Below, in pieces: positions 8,796 through 17,922 of a DNA stretch of 64,000 bases. Every line of letters begins with the position of its first letter. The stretch's first letter is position 1. The notes under the pieces were generated by a model. The model searched no databases. It was not told the DNA's origin and saw only the letters and a list, made by a program, of their open reading frames with translations. Source of the stretch: Dorea phocaeensis (GTDB lineage: Bacteria > Bacillota > Clostridia > Lachnospirales > Lachnospiraceae). The stretch covers positions 310,001 to 374,000 of the forward strand of contig NZ_OEPZ01000003.1 in NCBI RefSeq assembly GCF_900240315.1, given 5' to 3'. The translations under genes and the position numbers were made by a program.

Positions 8796-10070
8796 CTACT
8801 TAGCTCTGCTTCCAAGTGTGACTTCTACCTGACTTTCCTCATATTCACCCTCTTTGGTCGGAGTCTGAACTGTCAGTGTCACCGTTTCTCCCTTTTCATA
8901 GTACTGTAGCTGTTCCTGAAGTGCAGTCATTCCATCCACAGAAGAACCGTTAATTCCAGTAATCACCATTCCCTTGGTCAATCCTGCTTCATCAGCCCCT
9001 CCATTCTTCTGAACCTCTGAAATATAAACACCTGTCGGCATATTGTACATTTTCGCACTGTCTGGCGTCACATCTACACCGGAAATTCCGATGTATCCTC
9101 GATCTTTTTCGGCTACTTTCGTCTTTGTCTCCTGGTTCATCAGATTGTTGATAATATCTCCTGCGTCAGAAATCGGGATCGCATATCCCATTCCCTCTAC
9201 CGCATCTGTTGCCACTTTAGCGGTATTGATTCCGATCACTTCTCCTTTGGCATTTAAAAGCGCTCCGCCGCTGTTTCCCGGATTAATGGCTGCATCCGTC
9301 TGAATCAACTTTCCGTCAATCCCATCCAGTGTCCGGTTAGTTGCAGAAATGATTCCCGTTGTCACAGACTGTCCATATCCCAGTGCATTGCCGATTGCAA
9401 TGGCCGGTTCTCCTACCTGAAGCTGACTGGAGTCCCCCAGCGTCGCTACCGCGATCTCATCCATAGTTGCCTTGCTGATATGATCAAGTGATACAGCAAC
9501 CACTGCCAGATCCCGGTTTGCATCCGTTCCTTTAATATTGGCCTCCACACTTTTTTCATCAATAAAAGAAACCGTCAGCGTATCATTTCCTTCCACCACA
9601 TGATTGTTCGTCGCAATCAAAAGCTCCTTATCATTCTGTCCGATAATAATTCCAGATCCAGCACTTTCACTTTGCTGCTCCTGCACGCCTCCAAAGAAGT
9701 TCTGCACCTGCTGCACACTCATATTGGTAATGGACACAACGGACGGCATTACATTTTTCGTAATCTCCGCCACATCTGATGTCACCGTGCTGTCGGAAGA
9801 TTTAGTCAGCTGTGCTTCGTTCACCGTTGCCGTTGCTTTTGCCGTCTGATTCCTTCCTGTCAGATCCCCAAGGAAATGATCTCCAAGTATATTTCCCGCC
9901 TGGAACACAAAGCTTGCAACCACACCAAATACTACTGCAAGCCCCACCGTCTTCATCCATTTCGGCGTAGTTTTCTTAGGCTTCTTCGGAGGTGTATGTA
10001 AATTCTCTCCGCCTGGCTGCTCCCCATTTTGATTCTGTTGATATTCATAGTAGGTATATTGATTTTCCAT
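8796..10070 (-). CDS. HtrA/DegP-type trypsin-like serine protease with PDZ domain
   Basis: 424-aa membrane-anchored quality-control protease. After a Pro/Lys-rich cytoplasmic N-terminus comes one membrane segment near residues 41-62 (VGLAVVFGVVASFVFQA). The protease domain has the triad His157 (ATNNHVVEG), Asp187 (NRDLAVV) and Ser267 (NPGNSGGAL), and a C-terminal PDZ domain spans about 320-415. The protease would face the outside, degrading or refolding damaged secreted proteins. Its ATG has AAGGAG upstream. I see no clear promoter or CssR-like site in the 150 bases before it. Confidence 0.93.
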   Translation of the reverse strand: MENQYTYYEYQQNQNGEQPGGENLHTPPKKPKKTTPKWMKTVGLAVVFGVVASFVFQAGNILGDHFLGDLTGRNQTAKATATVNEAQLTKSSDSTVTSDVAEITKNVMPSVVSITNMSVQQVQNFFGGVQEQQSESAGSGIIIGQNDKELLIATNNHVVEGNDTLTVSFIDEKSVEANIKGTDANRDLAVVAVSLDHISKATMDEIAVATLGDSSQLQVGEPAIAIGNALGYGQSVTTGIISATNRTLDGIDGKLIQTDAAINPGNSGGALLNAKGEVIGINTAKVATDAVEGMGYAIPISDAGDIINNLMNQETKTKVAEKDRGYIGISGVDVTPDSAKMYNMPTGVYISEVQKNGGADEAGLTKGMVITGINGSSVDGMTALQEQLQYYEKGETVTLTVQTPTKEGEYEESQVEVTLGSRAK

Positions 10071-10222
10071 ATGAAAGACTCCTTTCTCTGCGTCTCCTTC
10101 TTTTTCTTCACTCTATGTATGGTAGTCTACCCTGAAAATGTGTTAAAAGTGTGATGAAATATTGTCTATTTCAAGAAATCACAGACACAAAGTCTCTCCT
10201 TAAATCTTTTCCTAAATTTCTC

Positions 10223-11377
10223 TTAAATTCCTTTTTCCAGTTCTATCCGTATCTTCTCTTGTGTTCCCAAAAGGGAGCCCTGCACCATCTCTGGCTTTCC
10301 TCCGCCTCTTCCGGAAAACACTTCATTCAGACGTCTGCACAGCGCGCGTACATCCTTCGTCTTACTTCCGATCACATATCGGTAACCGTCCACATCGTTT
10401 CCTGCAAATACAGCCGCCGCCTCCGCGCCTTTCTGAAGCAGAACGTTCATCAGTTCCCGCGGTGAGTTTCCCGTAAGCTCTGAATCAAATACGGCAGTAA
10501 TTCCCTCTTCTACCGGAATCTCCTGCGCCTGATATGCCACTAATTTCTGGCTCAGCTGTGACACTTTCCCTTTCCACTGTGTCTGCTCTTCTTTCAGCTT
10601 CTTCGTTCCTTCTGCCACCTCGTACTCCTTGACGCACAAAAGAGAGGAAATCTTCTTAATATTCTCATCTTTACGGTCGTAGTCCCGAAGTGCTCTGGCG
10701 CCGCAGAGCATCGTAATCCGCTCTCCGCCCTTATAATGAATCATCTGAACCAGCTTCACCATTCCGATCTCTCCGGTAGTATTTACGTGAGGCGCACAGC
10801 ACGCACATACATCATATCCCGGCACCGTAATAATTCGTACCTGACCTTCAATCTCAATCTTGCTGCGATAATGAAGTGTCTCCAGTTCTTCTTTCGACGG
10901 GTAGGACGTCTCCACCGGAATGTTCTGCCACACTGCACAGTTAGCCTCCCACTCAATCTCTTTTAATGCTTCCCTTGAGATCGGACCGTCAAAATCCATG
11001 GTACAGTAATCGCTTCCTAGATGGAATCCCACATTATGATATCCAAATCTTTCATGTACCAGACCGGATACAATATGTTCTCCTGTATGCTGCTGCATTT
11101 TCTCGAACCGCTCTTCCCAGTCAATTCTTGCTGTCACCTTTGTTCCTACCGGAACAGCCGCCTCTGCCGTATGCCAAATCACGCCCTCCTTCTCATGGGC
11201 ATCCGTGACTCTCACCTCTCCGATCCAGCCGGTATCTGCATACTGGCCGCCGCCTTCCGGGAAGAACACCGTCCGGTCAAGAGCAATCAAATACTGTGTT
11301 CCTTTGGGTTCACAGGCTAAAACCTCCGCCTCACAGGAAACCTTATGACTATCCTGATAAAATACTTTTTCCGTCAT
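10223..11377 (-). CDS. AlaX-type alanyl-tRNA editing protein (long form with DHHA1)
   Basis: 384 aa, related to the editing half of alanyl-tRNA synthetase. The family hydrolyses mischarged Ser- or Gly-tRNA(Ala). The zinc ligands are visible as HTGEH near residue 98 and CACCAPH near 195. A C-terminal DHHA1-like domain carries VFAGNDVDGYRYVIG and SGRGGGKPE. The length with DHHA1 suggests the AlaX-L class rather than the short trans-editing forms. It starts 2 bases after the argS stop and so is in the same transcript; the start lies within GGATGTAGGA. Confidence 0.9.
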   Translation of the reverse strand: MTEKVFYQDSHKVSCEAEVLACEPKGTQYLIALDRTVFFPEGGGQYADTGWIGEVRVTDAHEKEGVIWHTAEAAVPVGTKVTARIDWEERFEKMQQHTGEHIVSGLVHERFGYHNVGFHLGSDYCTMDFDGPISREALKEIEWEANCAVWQNIPVETSYPSKEELETLHYRSKIEIEGQVRIITVPGYDVCACCAPHVNTTGEIGMVKLVQMIHYKGGERITMLCGARALRDYDRKDENIKKISSLLCVKEYEVAEGTKKLKEEQTQWKGKVSQLSQKLVAYQAQEIPVEEGITAVFDSELTGNSPRELMNVLLQKGAEAAAVFAGNDVDGYRYVIGSKTKDVRALCRRLNEVFSGRGGGKPEMVQGSLLGTQEKIRIELEKGI

Positions 11378-11379
11378 TC

Positions 11380-13146
11380 CTACATCCTCTCCGGAGCTTC
11401 AAATCCCAACATATCAATACAGGATTCCAGAATCTTACGTGTCAGCACCAGCAGCGCAATATAACTCTTCTTTCTGTTTTCATCCTCTTCTGACAAAATC
11501 TTCGTCTCATGATAAAAACGATTGAATGCATTTGCCAAATCATAGATGTATGCACAAATTTTATGCGGCGCCAGCTCTGCATATGCATTTTCAATCACTT
11601 CGTTATATTTTGCCGCCTCCAGCATTAACGCCTTCTCGCTGTCTCCTGCGGCCTCTCTGATCACAAGACCGTCCGTCTTCTGACCTTCTGCCATATATTT
11701 ATTTAAGATAGACTTGATCCGCACGATCGTATACAGAATATACGGACCTGTATTTCCCTCAAAGGAGGTGAAACGATCCACGTCAAAGATATAATCCTTA
11801 GACGCCTGGTTGGAAAGATCTCCGTACTTGATCGCAGACATTCCCACAATCTTCGCCGTCTGCTGCGCTTCTGATTCCTCTACTGTACGGTTTTCAGAAA
11901 TTTTCTTCTTCATCTCTTCCACAATCTCTGCGATCAGATTCTCCAGACGCATCACGCCGCCCTCTCTGGTCTTAAACGGCTTTCCATCCTTTCCGTTCAT
12001 CGTTCCAAAGCCCAAAAACTTAAGCTCTGTATCCTCCGGCACAATCTTCGTCTTCTTCGCCGCACGGAATACCTGAACAAAATGAAGTTCCTGTCTTTTG
12101 TCTACCACATAGATCACCTGATCCGGATGATAATCTCCTACTCGCTGTACCAGAGTCGCCAAATCGGTAGTTCCATAGAGGGAAGCTCCGTCAGACTTCT
12201 GAATCATGCACGGCGGAATCTCTTTCGTGTCCGTCTCCTCCTGCACATCAATCACAAGCGCACCGTCATCCACATGCGCATACCCCTCTTTTTTCAGACG
12301 CTCAATCATATCCGGAATGTAGGCCTGCGCATCTGCTTCTCCCTTCCACAGATCGAATTCCACATTCAAATTCTGATAATTCTTCTTTAAGTCGGCTACA
12401 GAAACATTCATAATGTGATTCCAAATTGCCGTATATCCGCGATGACCATTCTGCAGCAGATAGGTAGCATGAAGTGCTTCCTCACGGTAAGCTTCATCCT
12501 CCTTGGCCTTACCGCTGGCAGTTGGATAAATTTCCTCTAATTCTCCAATGGTAAATGGAGCCTCCTTTGGATATTCTCCTTCAAACGTTTCGTCATAATA
12601 AGGCAGTTCTGGTTTGCGCTTTCCAAGTTCGGTAATGATCAGTCCCATCTGATATCCCCAGTCTCCCAAATGAATATCTCCCAGAACAGTATGTCCCATT
12701 TTTCTGGCAATTCTCTTAATACTCTCTCCAATAATTGCAGAACGCAAATGACCAACATGAAGCGGCTTTGCCACATTTGGTCCGCCATAATCAACAACGA
12801 TCATCTTCGGATCTTCTGTTTTGGTTACTCCAAGTTCTCCATCTGCCCCCATCTGATTCAAATAGTCGGCTGCAAATGTTTTCTTCACCCGAATGTTGAT
12901 AAATCCAGGATTGACAGCCGTCACCTCGTCCAAACGCTCTGAGTTCTGAAGCTTCTCCACCACATCATTCGCGATCATAATCGGAGCCTTCTTATAAACC
13001 TTTGCCCCTGCCATTGCTCCATTACACTGATACTCACACAAATCAGGACGATTCGATAAGGTCACCTTTGCATAAGCCGGATCATATCCCGCTTCTTCAA
13101 AGGCATTTCTTAACTCCTCTGTAATGAAATCTATTATTTTTTTCAT
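11380..13146 (-). CDS. argS: Arginyl-tRNA synthetase
   Basis: 588-aa class I synthetase. The HIGH-type motif is in AKPLHVGHLRSAIIG (near residue 130), and the KMSKS loop is replaced by a Gly/Lys-rich MNGKDGKPFKTREGG segment, as in many ArgRS enzymes that rely on other residues. An N-terminal tRNA-binding (Add1) region and a C-terminal DALR anticodon domain are present. AGGAGG precedes the start. The 190-base gap upstream has no T-box-like hairpins or terminator. It is co-transcribed with the editing protein gene. Confidence 0.97.
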   Translation of the reverse strand: MKKIIDFITEELRNAFEEAGYDPAYAKVTLSNRPDLCEYQCNGAMAGAKVYKKAPIMIANDVVEKLQNSERLDEVTAVNPGFINIRVKKTFAADYLNQMGADGELGVTKTEDPKMIVVDYGGPNVAKPLHVGHLRSAIIGESIKRIARKMGHTVLGDIHLGDWGYQMGLIITELGKRKPELPYYDETFEGEYPKEAPFTIGELEEIYPTASGKAKEDEAYREEALHATYLLQNGHRGYTAIWNHIMNVSVADLKKNYQNLNVEFDLWKGEADAQAYIPDMIERLKKEGYAHVDDGALVIDVQEETDTKEIPPCMIQKSDGASLYGTTDLATLVQRVGDYHPDQVIYVVDKRQELHFVQVFRAAKKTKIVPEDTELKFLGFGTMNGKDGKPFKTREGGVMRLENLIAEIVEEMKKKISENRTVEESEAQQTAKIVGMSAIKYGDLSNQASKDYIFDVDRFTSFEGNTGPYILYTIVRIKSILNKYMAEGQKTDGLVIREAAGDSEKALMLEAAKYNEVIENAYAELAPHKICAYIYDLANAFNRFYHETKILSEEDENRKKSYIALLVLTRKILESCIDMLGFEAPERM

Positions 13147-13333
13147 CTTTTATATCCTCCTTACACTCCAGTTCCTTACTTTAAGTTCAGAATCCTTAAT
13201 TAAGTATTTTACCATAATGCCTTGTACGCAACAACCTAATATTCAAACTCTCCTTGCAATTTTTTCCGGTTCATGGTACCGTGACGATAAAGGCTTTTGA
13301 AAAATTTACGAAAATAAAGTAAGGAGGGCTCCT

Positions 13334-13984
13334 ATGAACACAAAAGTTTTTCACAATTTATCCTACGGCGTCTACATTATCTCTTCCCTCAACGGGGAAC
13401 GCCCTACCGGCTGCACAGCCAACAGTGTGATGCAGATCACTTCCTCTCCGGCAACTCTTGCGCTTAGCATGAACCACGACAACTTTACCAATTCCTGCAT
13501 TGAAAAAACCGGGAAATTTGCCATTTCCATTCTGTCTGAGACGTCAGATCCTTCTCTGATTGGACAATTCGGTTTCCAGTCCGGAAGAGACGTAAATAAA
13601 TTTGAGAACATTCTTTTTGAGACGAAAGAAGGACTTCCTGTCCTTACAGACTCCTGCGGCTATATCATCTGTAAAGTCATCGACAAAATGGAAACCTCTA
13701 CACACACGGTATTCTTAGGAGAAGTCATAGACGGAGATATCCAAAGTGCCTCTCCTTCCATGACCTACGCTTACTACCACAGGGTCATCAAAGGAAAGAG
13801 TCCGAAAAATGCACCGACCTATCTGCCGGAAGAAGAATCAGAAAATACTATCCCTTCTAAAACCTCCTGGGTGTGCAGCATCTGCGGCTACGTATACGAT
13901 GAAGAGGCGCCTTTCGAAGAGCTTCCTGACAGTTATACCTGCCCAATCTGCAAACAGCCAAAATCCAAATTTGTGAAGCAATAA
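13334..13984 (+). CDS. Flavin reductase-rubredoxin fusion (Hrb-like)
   Basis: 216-aa two-domain redox protein. Residues 1-155 form an FMN-binding flavin reductase-like domain ([20 protein letters not shown]). Residues 172-214 are a rubredoxin with the two iron ligand pairs CSICGY and CPICKQ. The layout resembles the high-molecular-weight rubredoxin of acetogens, which passes electrons to flavodiiron proteins in oxygen or NO detoxification. AAGGAGG precedes the start. It is monocistronic, with a strong terminator directly after it, and is transcribed divergently from argS. Confidence 0.92.
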   Translation: MNTKVFHNLSYGVYIISSLNGERPTGCTANSVMQITSSPATLALSMNHDNFTNSCIEKTGKFAISILSETSDPSLIGQFGFQSGRDVNKFENILFETKEGLPVLTDSCGYIICKVIDKMETSTHTVFLGEVIDGDIQSASPSMTYAYYHRVIKGKSPKNAPTYLPEEESENTIPSKTSWVCSICGYVYDEEAPFEELPDSYTCPICKQPKSKFVKQ

Positions 13985-13998
13985 GTGCCTGACTTTTG

Positions 13999-14037
13999 CA
14001 TCCACTGTATATTTTTTACAGTGGATGTTCTTTTTTT
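13999..14037 (+). terminator. Intrinsic terminator after flavin reductase-rubredoxin gene
   Basis: 11-bp stem CATCCACTGTA / TACAGTGGATG with a 7-base loop, then TTCTTTTTTT, beginning 15 bases after the stop codon. Confidence 0.92.
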
Positions 14038-14047
14038 CTAATTCCTC

Positions 14048-14076
14048 TTGACAATCCCCCCCTCATGTTTTATTGT
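14048..14076 (+). promoter_or_regulatory. Promoter of the GntR-ABC operon
   Basis: TTGACA (14048-14053), a 17-base spacer, then TATTGT (14071-14076), 45 bases before the GntR gene start. Confidence 0.6.
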
Positions 14077-14094
14077 ACTATATAAATAATACAA
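14073..14094. promoter_or_regulatory. Possible GntR operator
   Basis: A short dyad TTGTA ... TACAA with 12 bases between the arms overlaps the -10 and the likely start point of the GntR-ABC operon. YtrA-type regulators usually bind such dyads at their own promoter. The arms are only 5 bp, so this is a weak call. Confidence 0.3.
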
Positions 14095-14120
14095 ATTTAG
14101 TCAGGAAACGAGGTGATCGT

Positions 14121-14489
14121 ATGCCATGGGATCTTGATAATGACCGCCCAATCTATCTTCAACTGATGGAGCGGATCCAGCAGGATATCGTAGCTGGCGT
14201 CTACCAGGCCGGTGATAAACTTCCATCCGTCAGAGACCTTGCAATGGAAGCTGCTGTAAATCCCAACACGATGCAAAAAGCGCTCTCTGAGCTGGAGCGA
14301 AACGGCCTTCTTCATTCACAGCGAACCAGCGGGCGTTATATTACGGAGGACAAAGAAATGCTGAAACAGCTAAAAAGTGATCTCGCAGCCAGTCACATAC
14401 GGGAATTTATTGAAAAGATGAAACAGCTGGGCTTCCCTGAAGAAGAGACCTTAGAACTGATCCAAAATGCAATAAAGGGGGAACACTAA
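14121..14489 (+). CDS. GntR family (YtrA subfamily) regulator
   Basis: 122-aa short GntR protein: a winged-helix domain (PIYLQLMERIQQDIVAG; LPSVRDLAMEAAVNPNTMQKAL) and a short helical tail, without a large effector domain. That is the YtrA layout, and these proteins typically repress a neighbouring ABC transporter operon. ATG 14121 is chosen because GAGGTGAT precedes it; the in-frame ATG at 14073 lies inside the promoter. The ABC ATPase starts one base after its stop. Confidence 0.9.
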   Translation: MPWDLDNDRPIYLQLMERIQQDIVAGVYQAGDKLPSVRDLAMEAAVNPNTMQKALSELERNGLLHSQRTSGRYITEDKEMLKQLKSDLAASHIREFIEKMKQLGFPEEETLELIQNAIKGEH

Positions 14490-14490
14490 C

Positions 14491-15192
14491 ATGAAGCCGA
14501 TTTTAGAGTGTCAGGGGCTTTCCAAACGCTATTCTTCCAGTTTTTATGCCCTGAATAATCTGAACCTTGCATTGGAAAAAGGACAGATTGTCGGTCTTCT
14601 TGGACCAAACGGAAGCGGAAAGACAACTCTGATTAAACTGATTAACGACTGCCTCCACCCAACCCAGGGAACCATCCTGATCGATGGCATGGAGCCAGGC
14701 GTAGCAACCAAAAAACTGATTTCCTATCTGCCCGAGCGCACTTGTCTGGATCTCTCTATGAAGGTAAAGGATGTCATTGCATACTATGCAGATTTCTATG
14801 AAAACTTTGTAACAGAACGGGCATACCAGATGCTTCAGGATTTGGAAATCAATCCCAATGCGAGGCTGAAATCCTTATCCAAAGGAACCAAAGAAAAGGT
14901 TCAGCTCATCCTGATTATGAGCCGAGATGCAAAACTTTATATCTTAGACGAACCAATCGGCGGAGTTGATCCGGCAGCACGCGACTACATCCTTCATACC
15001 ATTTTGAATAATTATAATGAAGAAGCAACTATCCTGCTGTCCACCCACCTGATTCAGGATATTGAGAATATTCTGGACCGAGTCGTATTCATCCGTCAGG
15101 GGCAGGTCGTTCTCAACCAGACTGTGGATGAAATCCGTACCCAGCATGGTAAATCTGTAGATAGTTTATTCCGGGAGGTGTTCAGATGTTAG
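14491..15192 (+). CDS. ABC transporter ATP-binding protein
   Basis: 233-aa ATPase with Walker A GPNGSGKTT near residue 39, a divergent signature LSKGTKEKVQ, Walker B LYILDEPIGGVDP and the H-loop in LSTHLI. The DEPIGGVDP form is typical of exporters regulated by YtrA-type GntR proteins. It lies between the regulator and the permease and overlaps the permease start by 7 bases. The substrate is unknown; related systems often deal with envelope stress or cell-wall antibiotics. Confidence 0.92.
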   Translation: MKPILECQGLSKRYSSSFYALNNLNLALEKGQIVGLLGPNGSGKTTLIKLINDCLHPTQGTILIDGMEPGVATKKLISYLPERTCLDLSMKVKDVIAYYADFYENFVTERAYQMLQDLEINPNARLKSLSKGTKEKVQLILIMSRDAKLYILDEPIGGVDPAARDYILHTILNNYNEEATILLSTHLIQDIENILDRVVFIRQGQVVLNQTVDEIRTQHGKSVDSLFREVFRC

Positions 15193-16016
15193 GCAAATTA
15201 TTGAAATACGACATGAAATCATTGAACCGATTCCTGATTGTGCTGCACACATTTCTGCTGTTATCAGCACTTGGAATCCGCATCTTCCTGACCGGAAGAA
15301 TCTTTGCAGACAATACAGCAGAAGGAACTATTTTGGGACTCTCTTTTCTGCTTTACATTCTGGTTATTACAGCTGCAAACTTTGGAACCTTTATCGTCAT
15401 TGCTGTTCGTTTCTACAAAAACCTGTATTCGGACGAAGGATATTTAACCCATACCCTTCCGGCAACAAAAGGTGCACACCTGTTGTCCAAGACGATTTCT
15501 GGAACCATCTGGGGCACACTCGATATGATTCTGATGGGGCTGTCCATCTATATCGTAGTGGCTACGCCATTTGTCATGGATGTCTATCATGCACATAGAG
15601 CCGAGATTCTCACAGAATTTGGATTTATCGGACGCTATGCCGATTTAACATTTCCGAAGATTCTGTTGTTTCTTCTTATATTTAGCATCATATGCGCCTT
15701 CAGCAGCTGTATTACCATCTATGCTTCTGTTGTACTGGGACAGTTATTTAGCGGGCATCGGATACTGGGAGCTGTTGTATCCTATTTTGCGATCTCGACC
15801 ATCGTATCTATTTTAAGCTTTATCAGTCTGGCAGTGCTCGGCCTGTCCACTTCTAAAGATCTCATTTACATGAGATCGGCCGCAGGGGAACCTTTCAACT
15901 TTGTAGCTTACATGGCTGGCGTACTAGGTCTTTCTACACTGCTTGCACTGATCGTCGGAATCATTCTATATATTCTGACCTATGTTCTGATGAACCAAAA
16001 AATTGACCTTGCTTAA
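15186..16016 (+). CDS. ABC-2 type permease protein
   Basis: 276-aa membrane protein with about six hydrophobic segments (for example FLIVLHTFLLLSALGIRIFL near 17-36, FLLYILVITAANFGTFIVIA, and LALIVGIILYILTYVLM at the end). It has no recognisable substrate motif. It is the membrane partner of the preceding ATPase. The protein is adjacent to a terminator shared with the convergent azlD gene. Confidence 0.85.
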   Translation: MLGKLLKYDMKSLNRFLIVLHTFLLLSALGIRIFLTGRIFADNTAEGTILGLSFLLYILVITAANFGTFIVIAVRFYKNLYSDEGYLTHTLPATKGAHLLSKTISGTIWGTLDMILMGLSIYIVVATPFVMDVYHAHRAEILTEFGFIGRYADLTFPKILLFLLIFSIICAFSSCITIYASVVLGQLFSGHRILGAVVSYFAISTIVSILSFISLAVLGLSTSKDLIYMRSAAGEPFNFVAYMAGVLGLSTLLALIVGIILYILTYVLMNQKIDLA

Positions 16017-16043
16017 AACGATATCCGCATATTCTCAACATCT

Positions 16044-16103
16044 AAAAATACCGTCTGCCGAGGTAAACCAAACTGGTAAACCATACCGGCCGACGGTATT
16101 TTT
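16044..16103. terminator. Bidirectional terminator between permease gene and azlD
   Basis: 12-bp arms AAAAATACCGTC / GACGGTATTTTT around a 36-base loop. A-rich and T-rich ends on both strands fit termination of both convergent operons. Confidence 0.8.
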
Positions 16104-16117
16104 CTTTTTCTTCTTTT

Positions 16118-16450
16118 TCAAAAAATGGTCTGCACCAACACCATATACAGCACCGTTCCCACTCCGATACTAAGGAGATTATTCCGCTTCCATACATGAA
16201 GCCCTGCCGTAACCACCACAGCAATCAGCTCCGGAAGCCCATGGGAGCCAGAAAGCACGGGTGTCTCCTTTAGGCAATAGACCACCAGCATTCCGATCAC
16301 CGCAGGTGTCAGTACTTTTCCCAGATACTGAACTACCGGCGGAATTTCTTTCCCTCGTGGGAAAACCAGAAATGGAATCACGCGAGTTCCAAAAGTTGCA
16401 AGGGCAACCAGCAGAATAATGAAAAACGATATTCCTGCACTTAACGGCAT
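16118..16450 (-). CDS. azlD: AzlD family branched-chain amino acid export subunit
   Basis: 110-aa small membrane protein with about four hydrophobic stretches and the family signature ATFGTRVIPFLVF. AzlD pairs with AzlC to export branched-chain amino acids or their analogues. ATG 16450 follows GGAGGGAGAGTT; a longer reading (to 16618) would overlap azlC extensively in another frame. It overlaps the end of azlC by 10 bases. Confidence 0.9.
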   Translation of the reverse strand: MPLSAGISFFIILLVALATFGTRVIPFLVFPRGKEIPPVVQYLGKVLTPAVIGMLVVYCLKETPVLSGSHGLPELIAVVVTAGLHVWKRNNLLSIGVGTVLYMVLVQTIF

Positions 16451-17151
16451 AACTCTCCCTCCATTCCTGTCTCTAATTTCTTTCTTCCAAGAAGCAATAC
16501 CAAGGTAATTAAAATCATAGACGGCAGCACAAATCCATCTACTCCGAAAATTTGCAGGCATACAAACGCTGCAGCCACTCCAAGAAGTTCTGGAATCCGA
16601 TTCTTTTCCTCCATCCACTGTTCCACAAAAATAACGACGAACAGCGCAGTCATCGCAAATTCAATTCCTTCCGAATTAAACGGAATAAGTGCCCCTGCAA
16701 TCCCACCGATGGCAGAACCTATAATCCAGTAGGACTGATTCATAAGTGAGATCGCGAACAAAAACTTTTCTTCCTCTACTCCTTTTGGAACCTTCGTTGT
16801 ACATAGCAAGGAATACGTCTCATCTGTCAGCCCAAAGATCATATACCAACGCTTTTTTCCCATCTGATGGAACCGCTCCAACAGAGAAATCCCATAAAAA
16901 ATATGTCGGATATTCACCATCAGTGTCATAGCAATCACATTTAGAAAAGAAACTCCCGGCACAAAAAAATTCACTGCCAAATACTGCCCTGACCCTGCAT
17001 AAACCATCAGGCTCATCAGCATTGCCCACAAAAATGAATATCCTTTTTCCGCAAACATAACTCCAAATGCAATTCCAATAAATAAATATCCGGTCAATAC
17101 CGGAATGGTATAAGGGAACGCCTTTCGAAAGGCCTGTTTATACCCTGCCAT
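16441..17151 (-). CDS. azlC: AzlC family branched-chain amino acid permease
   Basis: 236-aa membrane protein with the AzlC hallmarks: FRKAFPYTIPVLTGYLFIGI at the N-terminus, VYAGSGQYLAV near residue 51 and NIRHIFYG near 86, with a NQSYWIIG helix further on. It is the large subunit of the AzlCD exporter. CodY could regulate such genes but I do not see a convincing CodY box in the 100 bases upstream. Confidence 0.94.
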   Translation of the reverse strand: MAGYKQAFRKAFPYTIPVLTGYLFIGIAFGVMFAEKGYSFLWAMLMSLMVYAGSGQYLAVNFFVPGVSFLNVIAMTLMVNIRHIFYGISLLERFHQMGKKRWYMIFGLTDETYSLLCTTKVPKGVEEEKFLFAISLMNQSYWIIGSAIGGIAGALIPFNSEGIEFAMTALFVVIFVEQWMEEKNRIPELLGVAAAFVCLQIFGVDGFVLPSMILITLVLLLGRKKLETGMEGELCR

Positions 17152-17201
17152 CCTTCTCTCCTCCTTTACTTTATTACGTTACCCAGCTAAGTTGCCAGGC
17201 T

Positions 17202-17238
17202 AAAAAAGAACAGACCTCATATACAAGGTCTGTTTTTT
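17202..17238 (-). terminator. Intrinsic terminator after the 17254-17883 gene
   Basis: Inverted repeat AACAGACCT / AGGTCTGTT extended by A/T bases on both sides, with a short loop. On the minus strand it ends in CTTTTTTA, just past the stop of the orphan gene. Confidence 0.85.
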
Positions 17239-17253
17239 CCGGGAAACCGCTAC

Positions 17254-17883
17254 CTAGCTTCCAGTTGAATCTTCATAAGCATTTTTCAAATCCACAAGAG
17301 CTTCCTGTAGCAGCGCATCCGACTGCACCGCCGCATGATAAGCACTTTGTGTATCGGCAAAGAGCTGCTGCACATCCGTGTGCTGTGCAAGTTCCTCAAT
17401 ACAGGTTCTAATCTCTGCTTCCTTTACCTCTGTGCCGACCCGGTAACTGCCGTCTTTTTTCTTGTCCACATACAGTGTACCAAGTCCCGGAACCTTTGTA
17501 TATATATCTTTAATCTTCATATCGTATCTCACAAACACGACATACGTATCCTTGTATCTTCCAAGCTTGATATGGCTTTCTATTCCTTCATAAGCCTCCA
17601 CAAACTTGCTTTCTCCGGCTGCTTTTTCAAAATATTCTTCTACTGCGCCGGAAACCTCCGGATATTTTCCCATGGAAAGGGGATTCTCCTCCATCGTCTG
17701 ATATCCCAGATTCTCCACCTTCATCTGTTGAGAATTCGTCTTCTGTACCTTTTTCGTCTCTTCTTTGGTCAGAGCTTGTCTGCCCATCTCCGCCGTCAGT
17801 ACCAAAAGCAGCGCTATCACGACCACTTTTATAAACAGATACTTCTTTACGGGAGATATGCAGTCCTTACGTTCTCCTTCCAT
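17254..17883 (-). CDS. Conserved-looking membrane-anchored protein of unknown function
   Basis: 209 aa that I do not recognise. A basic N-terminus is followed by one hydrophobic segment near residues 16-35 (LFIKVVVIALLLVLTA), so the rest probably lies outside the membrane. The body is mixed alpha/beta with a conserved-looking block (RYKDTYVVFVRYDMKIKD... GLGTLYVDKKKDGSYRVG) that could be an NTF2-like or cystatin-like fold; this is inference. ATG 17883 is chosen because GGAGTC precedes it and longer readings run into tRNA-Arg. It sits 40 bases after the tRNA, so it may be transcribed with it. Confidence 0.7.
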   Translation of the reverse strand: MEGERKDCISPVKKYLFIKVVVIALLLVLTAEMGRQALTKEETKKVQKTNSQQMKVENLGYQTMEENPLSMGKYPEVSGAVEEYFEKAAGESKFVEAYEGIESHIKLGRYKDTYVVFVRYDMKIKDIYTKVPGLGTLYVDKKKDGSYRVGTEVKEAEIRTCIEELAQHTDVQQLFADTQSAYHAAVQSDALLQEALVDLKNAYEDSTGS

Positions 17884-17922
17884 AAAGACTCCCTTCTGCA
17901 ACGAAAAAAAGTTAAAAAAGTA

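Noticed and set aside
13147-13333. T-box riboswitch before argS
   Set aside because: No T-box sequence, antiterminator or terminator hairpin is visible in this gap, which also serves the divergent gene.
16451-16618. N-terminal extension of azlD
   Set aside because: It reads azlC in another frame and lacks homology; the ATG at 16450 has a strong ribosome site.
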